Of a stretch of 64,000 nucleotides of DNA, positions 59,369-64,000 are shown in pieces. The notes beneath the pieces are model-generated. The model worked only from the letters and a program-made list of their open reading frames with translations. It was not told the DNA's origin and did no database searches. The DNA comes from Chimonanthus salicifolius (taxonomy: Eukaryota; Streptophyta; Magnoliopsida; Laurales; Calycanthaceae). The stretch lies in contig CM023532.1 in NCBI GenBank assembly GCA_013350335.1, forward strand, positions 94,299,064 to 94,363,063. The letters run 5' to 3'. How positions within the stretch are numbered: the first letter of the stretch is position 1; each line of letters begins with the position of its first letter. Made by a program: the position numbers and the translations under genes.

Positions 59369-60540
59369 ACACTCGAGATCCCTGATTTTACTAGATAGCT
59401 CTGCCGGTGAGCATCGATCCCGTGTCAGATCCAATTTTATGAAATCCGATATCATTTGATACCTAAAATCTACCTGCGAAGTCAAGCCATATTTTCTGTA
59501 AATCACTGAGTGACATGTCCTATCTGAAAACAAAAAACAAAAAAAACACAATAATTGTTGGTCCCAAAGGTTGCTAAAATTGTAAGATTCCATCCTATGT
59601 GGCACATGAAATGTTTTCCAAGTAGGAAATGACATGGATGATGATGTGGAATTCGTGTCGTGCAAGAAATTGAATTCAAAACATTGGTTTTTAAGGCACA
59701 AAACACCATATAACAAACCTTTGTCCAAGTCTCACTTATACGGGCTTCAAACTTGATTAAATTGGGTCCATTAGAAAGAAAAAAATCCCTCTCTTTCGGC
59801 CATCAATTCTAAGATCAATTTTGCTAGAAAATTCATCACTTTCACGGAAAGGAGTGCCACCATCTTCAGTTAACGGAGTTGGGTTTAAGATGGTCACAAC
59901 ACACATGCTTGATGGAGGCATGAGGCCTAATGGACCTTAATCACATTGGTGCAAATTTATTTGACTTCATTATCCAAATTGCCTAAGGTAGACACTAATG
60001 GACTCCGTCAAATGAACCCAATCACTTTGTTAGTCTGAGCCCAATTGCCAATTTGGCCCAAATAATCCAGGCATGCCTGTAAGTCCAAGTCCATACATTA
60101 AACAGGTCAGACTCATATCCAAGTCCACTACCTAAAGCCCAATTCCTAAAGCCTCTCCTACATTGACACTTGGCACAAATCTAGCCACGCTACTCCAAAA
60201 CGAATTTAGAATGAAGGTTTTGACATAGTCTTAGTATTTTGGCCATACCTTTTCAATTTGACGTCCGAATGACTTGATTATTTTTGAATTGGAAAGAATA
60301 CTTAAAGGTCTACAACTTTGTATTTCATGAAATTTTTATAATTCAGTCATTTACTAAGTTAAAATCGAGATGAAAATGGACCCAAGTTTCAAGTACGAGA
60401 ATAGAAAGGAGGTGGACGAATATTACAAGTGAATTCCCTCCACATGGCCACTTGTTCCCCTAGTTGCTTTCTTAGTCTCTTTTTTATTTTTATATTTTCA
60501 TCTTAGCCTTCGATATATTTAGATTACATGTGTAGGGTTA
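59369..60540. other. Unassigned sequence, no gene seen
   Basis: Follows the split LTR. Short A-rich stretches (59525-59550) and otherwise unremarkable DNA; the 151-aa minus frame at 59273-59728 crosses the LTR end and matches nothing I know. Confidence 0.5.
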
Positions 60541-62007
60541 AGATATGAAAGCCCCGGTCTACATCCTTGTGCCTCTATTTTTTATAGTGGTTCTGGCTTC
60601 CTTGCCTTAGTCCACTTCACAAAGATGAATTGAAGATAAAATAACCTTGACGAAGATGTGTTTCTTGAAAAGCTCTCCCAAAGATCCTGTTAATGATGAA
60701 GATGTACCTCTTGTATATAATAATTACAAGATAGGGAGAGAGATTCTAGGATCTAATGATGTGCAAATGTGAATCCTAGAACTAGCTTTCTTATTCTCTC
60801 TTGATCTCAATCAACTAGGTGATTGAATCTCTAAATGATTTACCAAATGTACAAATTTGAGAGAGAGGGAGAGATTGAGTATAAGTGAAAGAGGAGATGA
60901 GTCTTTAGATTTTCTTCAAGTTTTTCCAATCACAAATGAAAGCTCTAACTCCCCCATCAAACTTCGGACCTTAAATAGAGATTTGAAAAATCTTGACACA
61001 GGTGGTTATCGATTGTGGGGTGGCAATCGATCGTGTATTCAAATATAGCCGTTGTAATGTGACCTGTTCCGTATTAAATGTTTTCCAGCAGATAGAAGAC
61101 AGTCACTCCTGATTGATCATGCCACACAATTGATCGTCCGTGTTTACTCGCAACTGATCATGGCAAGGCGAATTATCGACTTGAGACTGACTATACTTTC
61201 CAGTTTCAAGTCTCATCTAGCCCAGGGCGATTGGTCATGGGACCGATGTGTTTCTGCCATGTCTTGCCAATAGGTCGTGCCACCGATTGATCATGATCTA
61301 TACCAGAAGAAAAGTCATCGCCAGATGAATGCGTCGTCCTGAACCTGACAGTAATTTTCCAGAGGGTGTTCAATTCAGGCACCTGGCGATCTATCGCGAG
61401 GGAGATTGGTCGGCCATGTACCCAGACAATAGATCGTCTGCATGATTGGTCTTCTGAGATATGACTGTGAATGATAGTCTAGAATATATCCTAAGCCATG
61501 TCGATGGGTTGTAATGCACGATTGTATCGGCCCCTGTCCTAGCGATACATCGCCACCACAAATGTATCGTCCTGGGACCTTAGGTGTTTGACAAGCCATT
61601 TCGAAACAGAATCTTGACTTTTCAGGACGATTGATCGTAAGACCACGATATATCGTCCACTGTCAAAGACGATTGATTGCCAAACACGATGTGTCAGCCT
61701 GATAGTAAAAACAATGCTTTTCCATATTAAGTTTGTGTTTTGGTTATGGGTCAAACACATGCTAGGCTACTTAAATTTTCCAGATGTGATCTCTAAGCCT
61801 AGGCAAGGTCATCCAAAGGTATGGGGTCCACTTAAAGTCTTCTATGGCCAAATTTACCTTGTATGATTCCATTCGTGTTGATGATCCATTGAGTCTTGAT
61901 TGATCTACCATATTGAGCTTGATTCTTGAGCTTCTAATTTCAAGGAGGTGCTTCACACGAGTCATGGATTTGACAAACAAGGGACTCGGCAAGCCGGGGC
62001 ACTAACA
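60540..62007 (+). mobile_element. LTR-like segment, 5' limit uncertain
   Basis: Ends GGACTCGGCAAGCCGGGGCACTAACA, parallel to the LTR end at 59368, and shares CTACATCC..TTTTTTATAG-like text with 41500-41600, so it is probably a relative of that LTR family, truncated at its left. Carries a cluster of CGATNNATCG dyads at 61000-61700. No ORF of note. Confidence 0.45.
61386..61656. repeat. NCGATNNATCGN dyad cluster
   Basis: Four perfect 12-bp dyads: GCGATCTATCGC (61386), GCGATACATCGC (61542), ACGATTGATCGT (61627) and ACGATATATCGT (61645). Many degenerate copies (CGATTGATCATG, CGATTGGTCATGG, CAATCGATCGTG) extend it to about 61000-61700. Confidence 0.85.
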
Positions 62008-62477
62008 AGATAGAGTGGTCAAAATTGGAGTACATTATATCTTAAGTAGGTTGTTATTTTAGGAGTTTCTTAGATAGGCAAAGCTAATTTGGTCTTTTTA
62101 CACATTTTTCTTTATAAATACCTTTTAGTAGTTGAATTTCATATACAATTGAATAAAATTAATTTGAGAGAAGACTCTTGGAGTTTTCGTGTGGATTCAC
62201 GTCGAGGTTCGACCCTTGGCAAAAGCTAGGTCCTTGGACTGGGACCAATTCTATCTTACAAGTAAGTACCTGTGTATATTTGAATTCAATTAGTTCCTTG
62301 GTTTTCATAAATTAGGTTCATGCTTCATTTGAATTCAATTGAAAGATGCATAATCTCATGAAATCCTTAGACTAATTTGAGTTCCTGGGAAACTTGTGCA
62401 ATCGGTGGGGATATTATTTGTGCAATTCCTTACCAAGAGAGAACCCTTTTATGAACCGTAATCGACTGCGTTGGATA
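62008..62477. other. Unassigned sequence before the last LTR
   Basis: CTTTATAAATACC near 62112 is TATA-like, and GTGTGGATTCACGTCGAGGT near 62190 resembles text next to plant LTR ends, but no boundary was found. No gene. Confidence 0.4.
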
Positions 62478-64000
62478 TGTAACAGCCCGTATTTTCAAGT
62501 TAGGGATATATATGGAAATTGTCCATTGAGATGGTGAATTAAAAAGATATGAACCTTAGATGGGTAAATGATGGGTCAATGACCCAACGGATGGTAGATG
62601 TAGATCAAGGGAAATAAATGGCTAAGAATTATTTAATTGGGTCAAGTTTGCCAATTGGGTCAAAAGTCCAATTGGGACCCAATGGATCATATATGAGCTA
62701 GCTAGAAGTAAATGGGTAAGGCTTGATAAATGTTGGGTCAATTGCCCAACGGATGGTAGATGTGGATCAATGGAAATAAATGGCTAAGAATTGGGTCAAT
62801 AGCCCAATTATGATCCAATGGATCAAGGATAGAATTTGGTTGGAAATAATTGGGTATGTGTGATTAAATGGGTCAACTACCCAATTGGGACACAATGGGT
62901 CATGGTGGACTTGTTTGACCATTGGATGAGCTCAAGTTTAATTGGGTTAGGCTAAATTGAATGGGAGTTCAATGGAGGATAAATGGGTAAGCTATGTGCA
63001 ATTGGGTAACCCACATTTAAATGGATAATTGTCATATAAATGGGCCATGGCGCCTAATTGGGTCAAGAGGTTCAAATGGGACCCAATGGGTCGAGTTGAC
63101 CATGTTGACCATGTTGACCATGTGGATCATCAAGTGAGCTAAAAGGGTTGAGTTAAATCATATTGAGTTGGGGCTGAAGTGAATTGGATTTGAATCAAAC
63201 AATGGAGTTGACTCAAGTGCATTAAATGAGTGGTATTAAATGGGGTGAGTTGAGCTAATGAGTTGGGTGAGTTAAATTGGAAGCCATGGAGACTTTTTAA
63301 TTCAAATGAGTCAAGTGGGGAGGTGAGGAGTTGCCTTGATCTCAAAGACTCCAAAACAAGCTCCCCCACACGTTGGTTAAATGGGAAGATTCTTCCATGC
63401 ATGAAAGCCCGACATGGGGTGTTAATGGGAAACAAGGGGAGATGGACGGTCTCAAGAGACACCGCCAAAGGTTGCAGCCAATTGGACAAGGGAGGTGAAG
63501 AGGCATAGGTGTTTCATCACAAGGATGAAACCCCCAAATAAACCATAATGGAGGAGATGAAAAGACATGGGGGTTACCAAGGGGTGTCACCAAAGGACAC
63601 CACCTTTGAGTAACTCTCATTAACCAAGGAGTTAGAGTTTTACATCACTCTCTCCCTCTCCTTTCCTTGGTCGTTCCTACCTCTCAAGACAAAGAATATT
63701 GGCTGGTTGTCTCTCACACAATTCAGTCCTTGGCCGATCCCTCCATCAAGACAAAAGGACTTGGAGAAAAGGAGTTGCATCTCTAGGTTTATCACTTTCA
63801 CCCTAGGCTAAGTTTCTATCTCATTTTCTCACTCAAAATCTACCTCCTTGGCCGAACCAGGCCTTGGTGTTTTCACCATTGATCAAAGCACGCAATCAGC
63901 TAAGGACTAAGGGAGCAAGAAGGAAGGAAGCAAGGATCAAAAGGCAAGAAGAGAGGCCAAGAGGATTGGTAAGTGTTTCATAAAATTTAGTTAAGTAAGT
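62478..64000 (+). mobile_element. Chromovirus LTR, cut by window end
   Basis: TGTAACAGCCCGTATTTTC start, then GACCCAATGG/CCATTGGGTC text, GTTTCATC..GATGAAAC hairpin (63512-63532), CT-rich tract, purine-rich stretch and GGTAAGTGTTTC at 63968: the same order as the 51445 LTR, which it resembles most. The hairpin array would begin just outside the window. Confidence 0.85.

Overview
This window looks like repeat-rich nuclear DNA from a flowering plant, probably a eudicot; the species cannot be named. Reasons: one exon of the plant-specific regulator LEAFY/FLORICAULA, Tekay/Del-like chromodomain Ty3/gypsy retrotransposons, TRIM elements primed by initiator tRNA-Met, and plant-type hAT, Mutator-like and mariner-like miniature elements. 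Almost all the rest is transposon in transposon. Elements were resolved by eye from LTR ends (TG..CA), primer-binding sites, polypurine tracts and target-site duplications (TSDs).

Layout. 1-5168: a three-copy tandem repeat of about 300 bp carrying two TRIM insertions, a decayed hAT BED-finger fragment and LTR-like fragments. 5169-10576: a non-coding element with 171-bp LTRs, one LTR split by a 2.87-kb solo LTR. 11837-13086: two MITE-like elements. 13475-13827: LEAFY exon 2 (minus strand) with both splice sites; exons 1 and 3 are not in the window. 13954-15542: a foldback Mutator-like element 126 bp upstream of that exon. 17226-17325: a 100-N assembly gap.

17326-41049 (Host A): a broken Ty3/gypsy chromovirus (pol plus 3' LTR). 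It is split by a solo LTR (17449-20328), a two-LTR deletion derivative (20868-28805), and a solo LTR (31057-37867) that itself contains another (33376-36926). All these inserts are antisense to Host A. 41338-59368: an LTR of another family, split by Host B (42347-58958, TSD TTTCT). Host B is a related element lacking protease, RT and RNase H, and is split by two sense-oriented solo LTRs. 59369-64000: unassigned sequence, a dyad-rich LTR-like segment, and the start of another chromovirus LTR.

The most unusual content is not coding. The ~3-kb chromovirus LTRs carry arrays of short inverted repeats at one conserved internal position, and the dyad differs between subfamilies: TTCGGCCAT/ATGGCCGAA hairpins (about fifty in the window), a 72-73-bp-periodic CAGTCGACTG array, or a CCGTCC/GGACGG array. 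Stems often vary with pairing kept (GGGTTC/GAACCC, GGGATT/AATCCC, TTTGG/CCAAA). A second hairpin near the LTR 3' end also shows paired changes. Unrelated elements here carry their own dyads (CATTCGAATG, AGATCT, NCGATNNATCGN, CGAGGCCTCG). This is the best candidate for an undescribed system; its function is unknown.
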